A DNA stretch of 39,195 nucleotides, taken from NCBI GenBank assembly GCA_031267635.1, contig JAIRYX010000340.1, forward strand, positions 1 through 39,195, in the 5' to 3' direction. This document shows positions 25,776 through 34,368 of the stretch, piece after piece. The notes beneath the pieces were generated by a model, which saw only the letters and a list, made by a program, of their open reading frames with translations, was not told the DNA's origin and searched no databases. The stretch comes from Planctomycetaceae bacterium (GTDB lineage: Bacteria > Planctomycetota > Planctomycetia > Pirellulales > Thermoguttaceae). How positions within the stretch are numbered: the first letter of the stretch is position 1; the number at the start of each line of letters is the position of its first letter. Both the position numbers and the translations under genes were made by a program.

Positions 25776-26195
25776 ATGACCACGACAAAAACATTTGAAA
25801 TTCTTTTTGTTGACGATAACTCCGATTTTCGCGGAACAAACATTGACCGATTAGCCCAAGAGGGATTTACCGTTACCGCTGCCGCTGGAGCCAAAGAAGC
25901 CGGTGAATTGATTGGCACAAAAAATTTTGACCTGATCATTACCGACCTTGAAATGGAAAATCCGGACAGCGGTTTCACGCTTGCTTATCATATTAAAAAG
26001 CAGCGTCCTGACCTGCCGATTATCATTGTCAGTTCAGCAAACAGTAAATACGGTCTTGATTTTTCGATGTCGTCCGAATCAGAACGCCGCTGGATGAAAT
26101 GCGACGCTCTCCTTCCGAAACCGGTACGTTTTGAACAGTTGCTGTCCGAAACCAACCGCTTGCTCGGAATTGAAACAGTCCATTCGTATCATTGA
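25776..26195 (+). CDS. Stand-alone response regulator receiver protein
   Basis: 139 residues forming one CheY-like receiver domain and nothing else. The conserved residues are all present: acidic pair D13-D14 (FVDDNSDF), phospho-acceptor D57 (IITDLEM), hydroxyl S86/S87 (IIVSSA) and K115 (LLPKPVRF). No DNA-binding or enzymatic output domain follows, so it must act by protein contact or in a phosphorelay. It follows the hydrogenase gene on the same strand after 222 bp containing an inverted repeat; a link to hydrogenase control is only suggested by position. No sensor kinase is encoded in the window. Confidence 0.88.
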   Translation: MTTTKTFEILFVDDNSDFRGTNIDRLAQEGFTVTAAAGAKEAGELIGTKNFDLIITDLEMENPDSGFTLAYHIKKQRPDLPIIIVSSANSKYGLDFSMSSESERRWMKCDALLPKPVRFEQLLSETNRLLGIETVHSYH

Positions 26196-26251
26196 AATCG
26201 TATAACCGTTCACGCTATTTTCCGATGAGTGATCGGTTGGCAGTAGTGAAG

Positions 26252-26294
26252 CCCCAAAATCAAAAAGGAGCAATGGTTCTTTTCGATTTTGGGG
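26252..26294 (+). terminator. Hairpin after the receiver gene (repeat-derived)
   Basis: CCCCAAAATC (26252-26261) pairs perfectly with GATTTTGGGG (26285-26294). It lies 57 bp past the receiver gene. No clean T-run follows, so termination is uncertain. A related hairpin stands at 29623-29698, and both are followed by similar text (TTTGAAAACGCAATAGAA), so it belongs to a dispersed repeat. Confidence 0.4.
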
Positions 26295-26299
26295 GATAA

Positions 26300-26566
26300 T
26301 CTTTGAAAACGCAATAGAAAACGGTGGCGTCAGTTGCTCAAGCTAAATAAATCCGCATTGGGCAACTGTTAGTACGAATTTCCTCAATTTCCCTTTTGAT
26401 ATGAACAATGTCAAATTTATAGGGATTTTACGTTGAAAAATGTCAAGTGAAATGATGTGACTTTGTACGGCATCATTACCCGAACGGCTTTACTATTTCA
26501 GCCCTTATTTATCAAGTTTCCCTTAGTAGCCAACAAAACTCCAAAAACGAAATAATCAGCAAAATC
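26300..26566. repeat. Dispersed repeat cluster between receiver and Nudix genes
   Basis: Contains the GTTGCTCAAGC...AAATAAATCCGCATTGGGCAACTG end hairpin (about 26330-26370), repeat module B (26408-26468) and one core arm, CAGCCCTTATTTATCAAG...CCCTTAGTAGCC (26497-26530). The matching second arm is absent, so this is a truncated copy. There is no gene. Confidence 0.6.
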
Positions 26567-27199
26567 TCAAGACGCTTCAAATAATGCCTTTAACGAAATT
26601 GACGACCATGTTTCAAAACCGTTGAGATCGTCCAGGAGCGTTTCTATCGGCAGAAAACCGGACTCAATCAAATCGGTTTCGCGCGAGGTCAAATCAGGAC
26701 GTTCTAACCGAAAATGATGCACGATGCCAAGATGAACACGTCCGACTTCCGTTTCGTCATCATTAATCAGTCCGACACACTGTTGCGTGTAAGGCGACCG
26801 TAAATCGACCTCTTCTTCGAGTTCCCGTAACATGCCGCGTTGATACAAATCGTTTCCTTGCGTTTGTCCCTCCGCAAGATCAACCAACGAAATATGTCCG
26901 CCGATTCCGACGCTTCGTTTGTTATGTAATCGTTTTTCGCCCATTCCCTTGCCGCGAACATACTGAAAAACAAACATTTTGCCGTCGGTTGCGTTCGTGT
27001 AAGAAAAAATCATGTACGGAATCAACTGCTTGAAACTCGGATCGTTTTCCGCGTCCACTCGCGGACGAAACGACATATTTTCCGCCGTAATCAAGGTCGG
27101 AAAATATCGAGCAACGTCTTTATTAAACCCTTGGAAATATCCCAACGTTTGAAACAACGACGTAGGAACAACCAAAACTTTTTCATCAGATACGGACAT
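26567..27199 (-). CDS. Nudix hydrolase-like protein
   Basis: 210 residues. The Nudix helix region is recognisable (GIGGHISLVD, then GMLRELEEEVDL, giving the REL-x-EE core), but the spacing between GGH and REL is longer than the standard Nudix box, with an inserted EGQTQGNDLY loop. The N-terminal 60 residues (SLFQTLGYFQGFNKDVARYF) are characteristic of a planctomycete Nudix-type phosphoesterase group. Members hydrolyse nucleoside-diphosphate-linked compounds; the substrate is unknown. ATG 27199. It follows the phosphofructokinase gene on the same strand, but a terminator-like hairpin at 27267-27289 separates them. Confidence 0.78.
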   Translation of the reverse strand: MSVSDEKVLVVPTSLFQTLGYFQGFNKDVARYFPTLITAENMSFRPRVDAENDPSFKQLIPYMIFSYTNATDGKMFVFQYVRGKGMGEKRLHNKRSVGIGGHISLVDLAEGQTQGNDLYQRGMLRELEEEVDLRSPYTQQCVGLINDDETEVGRVHLGIVHHFRLERPDLTSRETDLIESGFLPIETLLDDLNGFETWSSISLKALFEAS

Positions 27200-27266
27200 A
27201 GAAAAGTAAGATTAAAAAAAGAAAGTGCGGTCAAATAGTTCAATATGAATAACAAATAAAAACTAC

Positions 27267-27289
27267 AGGACGACAGCAAACGTCGTCCT
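27267..27289 (-). terminator. Terminator after the phosphofructokinase gene
   Basis: AGGACGAC (27267-27274) and GTCGTCCT (27282-27289) form a perfect 8-bp stem with a 7-nt loop. On the minus strand it is followed after a few bases by a T-rich run (GTAGTTTTTATTTG). It lies 44 bp past the stop at 27333. Confidence 0.65.
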
Positions 27290-27332
27290 TACAAGTTTCA
27301 CATTCTCGCATTTATCAAAATGCGATGCGAGT

Positions 27333-28691
27333 TCACTTCACCCACGCCTCAATATAACGCGCCAGTTGATGGAAATCGCTACCGACAGTGACCGGACGTT
27401 GATACGCCCGCAAAATTGAGAAGTCAATCAGGTCTTCAAATGGAGCGAACACCAATTCAAGATTACCGGTCACGGAGATCATCACCGCGTCTTTTTCCGC
27501 TTCACAAAGTGCACGGTACGCTCCAACGCCAAGCTGACTTCCAAGAATAATATCAAATGCGGTTGGAGTGTGACACCGACATTCGTAACCGAATTGCAGA
27601 CCAACCATCTTGCGCGATTTGCCGATACGTTTTTGGTACTCGTCAGCAATAAGCCGTCCAAGCCGACTGGTATATTTGAGCTGCGATACCGGAAAATGCC
27701 CAAACGAATCCGGTTTGAGCGAAACGTATTCATCGCGCGACAGACACATTTCAATTTCCGAAAGCGGAAGATATTCGGCGATTCCCTCGGAAATTGCAGC
27801 GACAAAACTTTTCTTCCCTTCGGTTTCTCGGGCAATTAATACGTCCACACAACGATCTACTAATTTTTTAATATTGATCACTTTCCGCATCAACGGCGTA
27901 CCGTCTTCGTTGCGAATCACTTCGTTTGTCGCGGGATCACGGCTTTCTTCGGTCATTTCCCATTCCGGAGGAATATCTTCAAGACCAATCACCATGCTCG
28001 CTTCGCTGGCAATCATCGCGCCGTAAGCAAGCCATGCCGCTTTGCGTCCCATCAACTGACAAATGTAACCGGTGTTTGTTGCTTCGGAGTCGGCAAGCAA
28101 GTTGCGAAGTTCCGCCGCCAGAAATTCTACCGCCGTAAAATATCCGAAAGTAAAATCAATTCCTTGATAATCGTTGTCGATAGTTTTCGGAAGATGAACG
28201 ACTTTGATTCGCGGTTCATTGGGCGGAAGTTCTTTTTGAATCAATTGAAATTTCGCGGCAGTGGTAAGCGTATCGTCGCCACCGATAGAAATCAAAGCAT
28301 CCACGCCGAGCGAGCGAAGCGCATAATAAACGTTGGTCAATGGTTCGCGTTTTTTTGCGTCTTTGAGGTCTTCGGGATGTTTAAGCGGTTTACCGGGATT
28401 CGCGCGAGCGGTTCCAATCACAATTCCGCGTGCGGAACGAAGACCTTCGCTGATATTTTTGTCAAGACGAACATAAGCCGCGTCTTCTTCGAGTTTATCC
28501 CCTTCCTTGTAGTTTTCAAGATGCGTATAACCGTTCAACATACCATAAACTTCGATGCCGGCACGAGCAAAACAAAGCGCCGCGCTGCCAATGACCGAGT
28601 TTGCCGACGGCGCAGGACCACCGGAAAATAGAATCGCGATTTTTTTGATATTTGTAGTTGTCAGTTGCGGACTGGAAAGAGGAAGCGGCAT
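27333..28691 (-). CDS. pfp: 6-phosphofructokinase, probably PPi-dependent
   Basis: About 452 residues of the PfkA superfamily. The first nucleotide/phosphate loop is ILFSGGPAPSANSVIG. GGDDT (137-141) has Asp where ATP-dependent enzymes have Gly (GGDGS), and PKTIDND (168-174) has Lys where they have Gly; both point to pyrophosphate as phosphoryl donor. MGRKAAWLAYGAMIASEA and later substrate-binding segments are present. It phosphorylates fructose-6-phosphate reversibly in the cytoplasm, saving ATP, as suits a fermenter. The frame is open up to 28751, but ATG 28691 has GGGAG at a good distance and fits the family start. Donor specificity is inferred from motifs. Confidence 0.88.
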   Translation of the reverse strand: MPLPLSSPQLTTTNIKKIAILFSGGPAPSANSVIGSAALCFARAGIEVYGMLNGYTHLENYKEGDKLEEDAAYVRLDKNISEGLRSARGIVIGTARANPGKPLKHPEDLKDAKKREPLTNVYYALRSLGVDALISIGGDDTLTTAAKFQLIQKELPPNEPRIKVVHLPKTIDNDYQGIDFTFGYFTAVEFLAAELRNLLADSEATNTGYICQLMGRKAAWLAYGAMIASEASMVIGLEDIPPEWEMTEESRDPATNEVIRNEDGTPLMRKVINIKKLVDRCVDVLIARETEGKKSFVAAISEGIAEYLPLSEIEMCLSRDEYVSLKPDSFGHFPVSQLKYTSRLGRLIADEYQKRIGKSRKMVGLQFGYECRCHTPTAFDIILGSQLGVGAYRALCEAEKDAVMISVTGNLELVFAPFEDLIDFSILRAYQRPVTVGSDFHQLARYIEAWVK

Positions 28692-29017
28692 GAAATCATT
28701 CTCCCAAAAAGTAGTCAAAACAGCCGCCATTGAGTCGGATATTTTACGCAAATTTCCGACAAAACGACTGGTTGTCGAAAGTTAAAACCAATGACAACGC
28801 CCCTACGTTGCCAAAACAATCGTTGATTATCGCATAGTTGGAAAATTTGTCAAGGAATCGGCGAAGCATCGTGTTACGAACAACAGAAAATCTATCGTTT
28901 TAGATTGCGCGGCTACAATCGTTTTTAGACAGAATGATCAACTGGACTTTTACAAAATCGCATATTGGTGTGATATGCTCTTTCTTGAAAATGATGTTTT
29001 TAGAAGTTCCCTGGTAT

Positions 29018-29296
29018 TAGTTGCTCACACCAAGTAAATCCGCACTGGGCAACTGCATCGTTACCCGAACGGTTTTATCATTGCAGCCCTTATTTATCAA
29101 GTTTCCCTTAGTAGCCAACAAAGCCCTCTAAACTCGCCCTTATGCCCTTATTTTGTAGATCATGGTAGATTGTTACCGAAACAATGGAACGAAACATAAG
29201 GGAATAAGAGGGCGCAGATTGGTGCAATTCGAGCTAATAAGGGAATTTTATAAATAAGGGCGGCAATAATAATATTTTCCGGTAAAGTTGACTATA
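29018..29296. repeat. Copy of the palindromic repeat element
   Basis: Starts with TTGCTCACACCAAGTAAATC...GGGCAACTG and continues with the core arm GCAGCCCTTATTTATCAAG, CCCTTAGTAGCCAACAAAGCC. After a TAGATCATGG loop region come AAGGGAATAAG and the complementary arm ATAAATAAGGGCGGCAATAA, ending in TTTTCCGGTAAAGTTGAC. It is the closest relative of 38382-38779 but lacks its outer arms. Confidence 0.7.
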
Positions 29297-29528
29297 GTAT
29301 GAAGTTCCTCCATTTCCCTTGATATAAAAAATGCCAAGTGAAATTGCGTGACTTTGTACTACCATCACGCAACTTGGTACGTCGATGATCGGTATTAAGT
29401 TTGGAACTGGTACGAGTATCTTTCATACGATAACCTTTGACAAAAAATTTTGACAAAATGGTCGGAAACATGTTCAGGATGTGATGCAAACTGATCGGCA
29501 ATCCATCTCCGAAAAAGCGTGGGATTAC

Positions 29529-29600
29529 CTATAATTTTGGGATACGCGTCTTGCGTAGTTGGAAGACTTACTGTACAATTCTTTGATGTTTTTTGCTTAA
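29529..29600 (+). repeat. Duplicate of the ftsK promoter region
   Basis: About 71 bp closely match 34156-34226 upstream of ftsK, including TTGCGT (29551-29556), a 17-bp spacer and TACAAT (29574-29579). No gene follows for more than 800 bp, so the promoter appears orphaned. Related CCCCAAA-type text follows both copies. Confidence 0.6.
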
Positions 29601-29622
29601 TAGGTTTCTAAAAGATTAAGCT

Positions 29623-29698
29623 CCCCAAAAACGAAATAATCCGACATTTGTATAAATTTCAAAATATTCGCAAAAATTTGATGATTTCGTTTTTGGGG
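29623..29698. repeat. 15-bp perfect hairpin, relative of 26252-26294
   Basis: CCCCAAAAACGAAAT (29623-29637) and ATTTCGTTTTTGGGG (29684-29698). It is followed by the same TTTGAAAACGCAATAGAA text as at 26300. Part of the arm recurs at about 34115. Confidence 0.6.
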
Positions 29699-29724
29699 GA
29701 CAATATTTGAAAACGCAATAGAAC

Positions 29725-30080
29725 GCTATGGCATCGGTTGCCCAAGCCAAATCAATTCACACTGGTCAACACTGGATAGTTACAGTCAATTTTACCGAAA
29801 AATATTATTATTGCCGCCCTTATTGATAAAATTCCCTTAGTAGCCCGAACTGCACCACTAATATGCGCCCTTGATTCCCTTGTTTTTCGTTCCCTTGTTT
29901 TGATAAAAATTCATGATCTAAAAAATAAGGGCGGCAATAGTAAAATCTTTCGGATAACCAGTCAATGGAGACGTCGTCCTTATTAAGATTGTTACTCAGT
30001 GCGGATTCCTTTGGCTTGGAAAACTGAATCGTTACAGGATTGTATAAATCAATTCCCTCCTCAAAATGTGAAATAAGCGG
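29725..30080. repeat. Diverged copy of the palindromic repeat element
   Basis: Has the end hairpin text GGTTGCCCAAGCCAAATC, the core words GCCGCCCTTATTGATAAA and CCCTTAGTAGCCC, an AAATAAGGGCGGCAATAG return arm, and the AATCCCTCC-type insert in reverse orientation (about 30040-30075). It lies upstream of carA. Confidence 0.6.
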
Positions 30081-30334
30081 GCAAAAATTGTGGTACAAAA
30101 ACAATATGATTGAAATTGAATAGGGCTAAGTTGCCCAAATAAAAATACAGAATAGCAAAATTTACAACGCGAAAAATACCATAGAAAGAACTTATTGCTA
30201 AACAAATTGTTGTTGGCTCGCGGTAGGCGGTTATTGGAAAGATAGGACGCCAGAGTGACCGATATTTTGCATCAGACGCTCGGCGATAATTTTTCTGATA
30301 TTTTCTCTTGAGACTTTTATCACTCAGGGGAGAC

Positions 30335-30367
30335 GCTTGGGGAACGTCGGCAAATCCTGTCCCAAGC
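30335..30367 (+). terminator. Hairpin in the carA upstream region
   Basis: GCTTGGG (30335-30341) pairs with CCCAAGC (30361-30367), followed by a T-rich stretch (CTTTCTTGTTCCTTTTG). It sits about 70 bp before carA. It could terminate upstream transcription or act as an attenuator; no known riboswitch is recognised. Confidence 0.4.
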
Positions 30368-30437
30368 CGCTTTCTTGTTCCTTTTGTTATTCACACACCC
30401 TGTTATCCTTTTTATCCTTTACAAATTTAAATTTCCT

Positions 30438-31547
30438 ATGCACGGCTATTTAGTGCTTGAAGATGGACGCTTTTTTTCGGGAATCGCTTTCGGTTATGAA
30501 GGGATTCGCGAGGGAGAAATCGTTTTTAATACGTCGATGACCGGTTATCAAGAGATACTCAGCGATCCGTCTTACGCGGGGCAAATCGTGACGATGACTT
30601 ATCCTTTGATCGGCAACACCGGGATCAACCCGGAAGATTTTGAATCGTTTACTCCGCATGTTCGGGGATTTATTGTGCGCGAGCATTGCGACATTCCTTC
30701 CAACTGGCGGGCGACCGGTTCGCTGGATACGTTTCTCAAACAGCATCAGATTGTCGGTATCAGCGAAATCGACACACGGGCGGTTACGAAACATATCCGC
30801 GAAAAAGGGGCGATGAAAGCGGTCGTCGCCGCCGGAGATTGGAACATGCGGGAGCTTGTGCGTCGGGCGCAGGATTCGCCGGGATTGGTCGGGATAGATT
30901 TGGTTAACACGGTCACTTGCAAGGAACCGTATCACTGGAACGAGCCGTGTCCTTGGTTGACACAAGAACCCGAATCGGCGAAACGTTATAAAGTGGTCGC
31001 GTATGATTTCGGAATCAAGCATAATATTTTGCGGTGTTTGGCGAGCCACGGTTTTGACGTAACTGCGGTTCCGGCGAATACTCCGGCAGAGAATGTGCTT
31101 GCGCTTCATCCGGACGGCGTGTTTCTCTCGAACGGTCCCGGCGATCCGTCGGCAGTGTTGTACGCTATCGAGTCAATCCGCAAACTCATCGGGCGGATTC
31201 CGATATTCGGCATTTGCCTTGGACATCAGTTGCTGGGGTTGGCATTGGGCGGCACGACGTACAAATTGAAGTTCGGACATCGCGGCGCCAATCAACCGGT
31301 ACTGCATTTGGCGACGGAAAGAGTCGAGATTACCTCGCAAAATCACGGCTTTTGCGTGGATCAGCAATCGCTTTCGGCGGACGACATCGAGCCGACACAC
31401 GTCAATTTGAACGACCGCACGAATGAAGGGATGCGGCATAAGAAACATCCGCTTTTTTCCGTGCAATATCATCCGGAATCCAGCGCCGGTCCGCGCGATT
31501 CCGATTATCTGTTTGGGATCTTTAGAAAGATGATAGAAAACAAGTAA
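30438..31547 (+). CDS. carA: Carbamoyl-phosphate synthase small subunit
   Basis: 369 residues from ATG 30438, the usual length. The CPSase small-chain domain begins [20 protein letters not shown] and contains [20 protein letters not shown]. The glutamine amidotransferase domain has the nucleophile C260 ([15 protein letters not shown]) and the H345/E347 pair (QYHPES). It releases ammonia from glutamine for the large subunit to make carbamoyl phosphate for pyrimidine and arginine synthesis. carB is not adjacent, so the subunits are encoded apart. The frame is open upstream to 30375, but that would add a hydrophobic tail not found in CarA. No clear Shine-Dalgarno sequence precedes ATG 30438. Confidence 0.95.
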   Translation: MHGYLVLEDGRFFSGIAFGYEGIREGEIVFNTSMTGYQEILSDPSYAGQIVTMTYPLIGNTGINPEDFESFTPHVRGFIVREHCDIPSNWRATGSLDTFLKQHQIVGISEIDTRAVTKHIREKGAMKAVVAAGDWNMRELVRRAQDSPGLVGIDLVNTVTCKEPYHWNEPCPWLTQEPESAKRYKVVAYDFGIKHNILRCLASHGFDVTAVPANTPAENVLALHPDGVFLSNGPGDPSAVLYAIESIRKLIGRIPIFGICLGHQLLGLALGGTTYKLKFGHRGANQPVLHLATERVEITSQNHGFCVDQQSLSADDIEPTHVNLNDRTNEGMRHKKHPLFSVQYHPESSAGPRDSDYLFGIFRKMIENK

Positions 31548-31589
31548 ATCATCTACCTTATGCTGTATTTTTTCAAAGAATGACTATAT

Positions 31590-31700
31590 TGTTCCTGTAA
31601 CCTAACGGCTTTACTATTGCAGCCCTTATTTACAACAAATGCGACCGTTGAAAAATAAGGGCTTACGAATATTTTGGGGAGTTTTTTAGAAGTTCCCTAT
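31590..31700. repeat. Short truncated repeat copy
   Basis: Contains AACGGCTTTACTATTGCAGC, CCCTTATTT, then after about 25 bp AAATAAGGGCTTACG, so both arms are short. It ends in TTTTTTAGAAGTTCCCT, the end motif also seen at 4682-4765 and 28998. It lies between carA and the next gene. Confidence 0.55.
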
Positions 31701-31778
31701 CATATTTTACGCTTACATTATATGCTGTAAACTTTTCTTAAAAGACTCATTACAAAAGAAACAAATAAAAAGATAAAA

Positions 31779-33650
31779 ATGATTCAATTAACAAATAACG
31801 GCAAAACTCCGTCTTTCAGTGAAGCTGTTCATCATGGAATCCTTGTTTTCGACGGTCCGATGGGAACGGAGTTGTACCGTCGGCACATTTTTACGAACCG
31901 TTGTTACGACGAGCTGAATTTGAGTGAACCAAAATTAGTTAAAAATATTCATTCCGATTATTGTAATGCCGGAGCGGATGTTTTGACAACAAATACTTAC
32001 GGCGCGAACCGTCTTGTTCTTGAAAAATATGGTATTGCCGACAAAGTTGCCGCGATCAATCATGCCGGAGTTCAACTAGCTCGTGAAGCGTCGGCGGAAG
32101 CGGATCGTCAGGTGTTCATTGCCGGCTCTATCGGACAAATTTATTCCGGCATTCATTCGGAACAAGAACGAATTGGTGCGATTGTCGAACAAGCCGTTGC
32201 GTTGAAAGACGCTGGCGCGGACGTGCTTATTTTTGAGACGCAGCCGTCCCGTGCCGCGCTCGAACTTTGCATTAAGGCGATGCAAACATTGCCGGATATT
32301 CCTTATATTTTGTCTTGCGCTATTGTTCGTGGTTGCGAATCGGCGTCGGGCGAAACCGTGCAGCGGTTATTTTCGCCGTTTCATGTTGGAAAATCGCAAT
32401 TAGTCGCGGTTGGCGTTAACTGCGGCATGGGACCGGACGGCATTCTCGAAGCGGTCGAACAGGCAATCCAAGTCGCCAAACTACCGCTTATCGTGCAGCC
32501 GAATGCCGGAATGCCGAAAGAGTTTGAAGGACGTACGATTTATTATTGTTCGCCGGAATATATTGCGACATACGCAATGCGTTATATTACTCTCGGTGCG
32601 GCGGCGGTCGGCGGATGTTGCGGGACAACGCCGGAACATATCGCCGAAATTGCGAAAATGATTAAACCGCTTTCGCGTGCCAGGACGTCAGAAACCAACG
32701 TGATTCAGAATCTACAGCAAGATGTGGAAGAAAAGCCGGAATTGCAATTTTCCGAGCGTTCGCGGCTTGCGTGGAAATTGGCAAACCGGCAATGGGTGAC
32801 AACGGTGGAAATCGTGCCGCCTCGCGGGTACGATTTAGCGGCAACGATTGAAAAGGCGAAAACTTTGCATCGGCACGGGATTGACGCAATTAACTTGCCG
32901 GACGGACCGCGTGCCAGCTCGCGGATTTCATCGTTAATTACGGCGGAACGTCTGCAAAACGAGGCGCATATCGAAACGATTTTGCATGTCTGTTGCCGCG
33001 ACCGGAATTTAATCGGAATGCAGGCAGACTTGCTCGGTTGTGCGGCGGCAGGAGTGCGAAACATTCTTTTTGTCACCGGCGATCCGCCGAAATTAGGGCA
33101 TTATCCCAACGCAACCGGTGTGTTCGATACCGATTCGATTGGAATGTGCGCCGTGCAGCGACGGCTGAATCACGGCGTGGATTTGGGCGGTCAAACGTTG
33201 GAACCGCCAACTCAAGCGGTTATTGGCGTTGGACTTGACCCGACTTCTCCGGACAGAAAACGGGAAATTGACCGTTTTAAACGGAAAATTGAAGCCGGTG
33301 CAGAATTTGCCATCACGCAACCAGTGTTCGACTCGAATTTCTTGAAGTCGTTTCTTGAAGAAATCGGCAATGCGGCAGGTGGGCGTCCAATTCCGATTCT
33401 TGCGGGAATCTGGCCTCTTGCAAGTTATCGGAACGCACAATTTATGCGAAACGAAGTGCCGGGCGTCGTCATTCCCGACGCGACAATGTATCGGATGGAA
33501 GCAGTTTCGTCTCAATCGCGAGACGAACAACTTGCTGTCGGCATTGAAATTGCCCGCGAATCAATAGCGGCAATTCGCGGCGCAGTTGCCGGAATTCAAG
33601 TCAGCGCACCGTTCGGACGAATTGAAATCGCGCTGGCAGCTCTGGAATAA
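31779..33650 (+). CDS. Bifunctional homocysteine S-methyltransferase / 5,10-methylenetetrahydrofolate reductase
   Basis: 623 residues. The N-terminal half is a homocysteine S-methyltransferase barrel: FDGPMGTELYRR, the zinc ligand C215 (GVNCGMGPDG) and the C280-C281 pair (GGCCGTTPEH). The C-terminal half, from about residue 330, is a MetF-type flavin barrel (TTVEIVPPRGYD, GIDAINLPDGPRASSR, ILFVTGDPPKLG). This fusion is known from Bacillus subtilis YitJ and relatives. It reduces methylene-THF to methyl-THF and transfers methyl groups to homocysteine, in the methionine cycle. Whether the donor is methyl-folate or S-methylmethionine cannot be read from sequence. ATG 31779 has only an A-rich leader. 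It stands alone between repeat copies. Confidence 0.92.
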   Translation: MIQLTNNGKTPSFSEAVHHGILVFDGPMGTELYRRHIFTNRCYDELNLSEPKLVKNIHSDYCNAGADVLTTNTYGANRLVLEKYGIADKVAAINHAGVQLAREASAEADRQVFIAGSIGQIYSGIHSEQERIGAIVEQAVALKDAGADVLIFETQPSRAALELCIKAMQTLPDIPYILSCAIVRGCESASGETVQRLFSPFHVGKSQLVAVGVNCGMGPDGILEAVEQAIQVAKLPLIVQPNAGMPKEFEGRTIYYCSPEYIATYAMRYITLGAAAVGGCCGTTPEHIAEIAKMIKPLSRARTSETNVIQNLQQDVEEKPELQFSERSRLAWKLANRQWVTTVEIVPPRGYDLAATIEKAKTLHRHGIDAINLPDGPRASSRISSLITAERLQNEAHIETILHVCCRDRNLIGMQADLLGCAAAGVRNILFVTGDPPKLGHYPNATGVFDTDSIGMCAVQRRLNHGVDLGGQTLEPPTQAVIGVGLDPTSPDRKREIDRFKRKIEAGAEFAITQPVFDSNFLKSFLEEIGNAAGGRPIPILAGIWPLASYRNAQFMRNEVPGVVIPDATMYRMEAVSSQSRDEQLAVGIEIARESIAAIRGAVAGIQVSAPFGRIEIALAALE

Positions 33651-33784
33651 TAAGCCGAAAGAAATATATGCAGGGACAAGTTGAATTTGCTCCTGCATAA
33701 TTATTCTATATCGTTTTACCGCTAATTGATCGCACGCACACTGCCGACGATTGTGACTGACAAAATTGCTGGCGTTCCCTTCTT

Positions 33785-34115
33785 GCAATGTTCTGCTTAT
33801 TTCACATTTTAGGGAGGGATTGATTTCTACAATCCTGTAACGATTCAGTTTTCCAAGCCAAAGTAACCCGCACTGAGTCACTCATGTGACGCATGAGGTC
33901 TGTGTAAGTATTTTCCATTGTAATTGTCCGTATCTTTTTTTAAAAAAGACGCGTATTTTTTAAAAAATGATCCGTGTATGTTTTTAGAAGGTAACTATTC
34001 AGTTGCCCGAACGGCTTTATTATTGCCGCCCTTATTTATCAAGATTCCCTTAATAGCCGTGCGGATTGATTTGGCTTGGGCAACTGGCGCCATAGTGTTC
34101 TAATTGCGTTTTCAA
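33785..34115. repeat. Dispersed repeat cluster before ftsK
   Basis: Includes the ATTTTAGGGAGGGATTG insert (33791-33847, shared with 7798-7856), a solitary outer arm CTCATGTGACGCATGAG (33890-33906, compare 38382-38396), a GTAACTATTCAGTTGCCC end at 34001 and one core arm (about 34028-34060). It ends near TGGCGCCATAG and ATTGCGTTTTC, which mirrors 26305-26330 in reverse. It contains no gene. Confidence 0.6.
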
Positions 34116-34178
34116 AAAACGAAATAATCAGGCAATTTTATCCCGAGTGGAATCGTCTATAGTTTTTGGATACGCGTC

Positions 34179-34207
34179 TTGCGTAATCGGAAGATGTACT
34201 GTACAAT
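34179..34207 (+). promoter_or_regulatory. Sigma-70-type promoter of ftsK
   Basis: TTGCGT (34179-34184), a 17-bp spacer and TACAAT (34202-34207), giving a leader of about 155 nt before GTG 34369. The segment 34156-34226 is duplicated at 29529-29600. Confidence 0.55.
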
Positions 34208-34368
34208 TTCTTGATGTTTTTTGCTTACAGGCAAAAGTCCTTGTCATAGTTAATAAGATGCTTTCAAAATACATATTATGGCATTTTTCTAAAAAAGTAA
34301 GACTTCCCCAAAGACAAAATAAGCAGAAATTTTTCATAATTTCGCATATATATTGAGGAGAAAACGAC

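Larger units (their letters stand above)
28692..30437. other. Long gene-free, repeat-filled gap
   Basis: About 1.7 kb between the divergently transcribed pfp and carA genes, with no credible gene. Apart from the pfp upstream region it holds repeat copies at 29018-29296, 29529-29600, 29623-29698 and 29725-30080, a partial module B (29328-29372) and a hairpin just before carA. Short open frames here run across the repeats and are not supported. Confidence 0.6.

Noticed and set aside
29820-30104. 94-codon minus-strand frame upstream of carA
   Set aside because: It consists wholly of dispersed-repeat sequence, and other repeat copies do not keep the frame.
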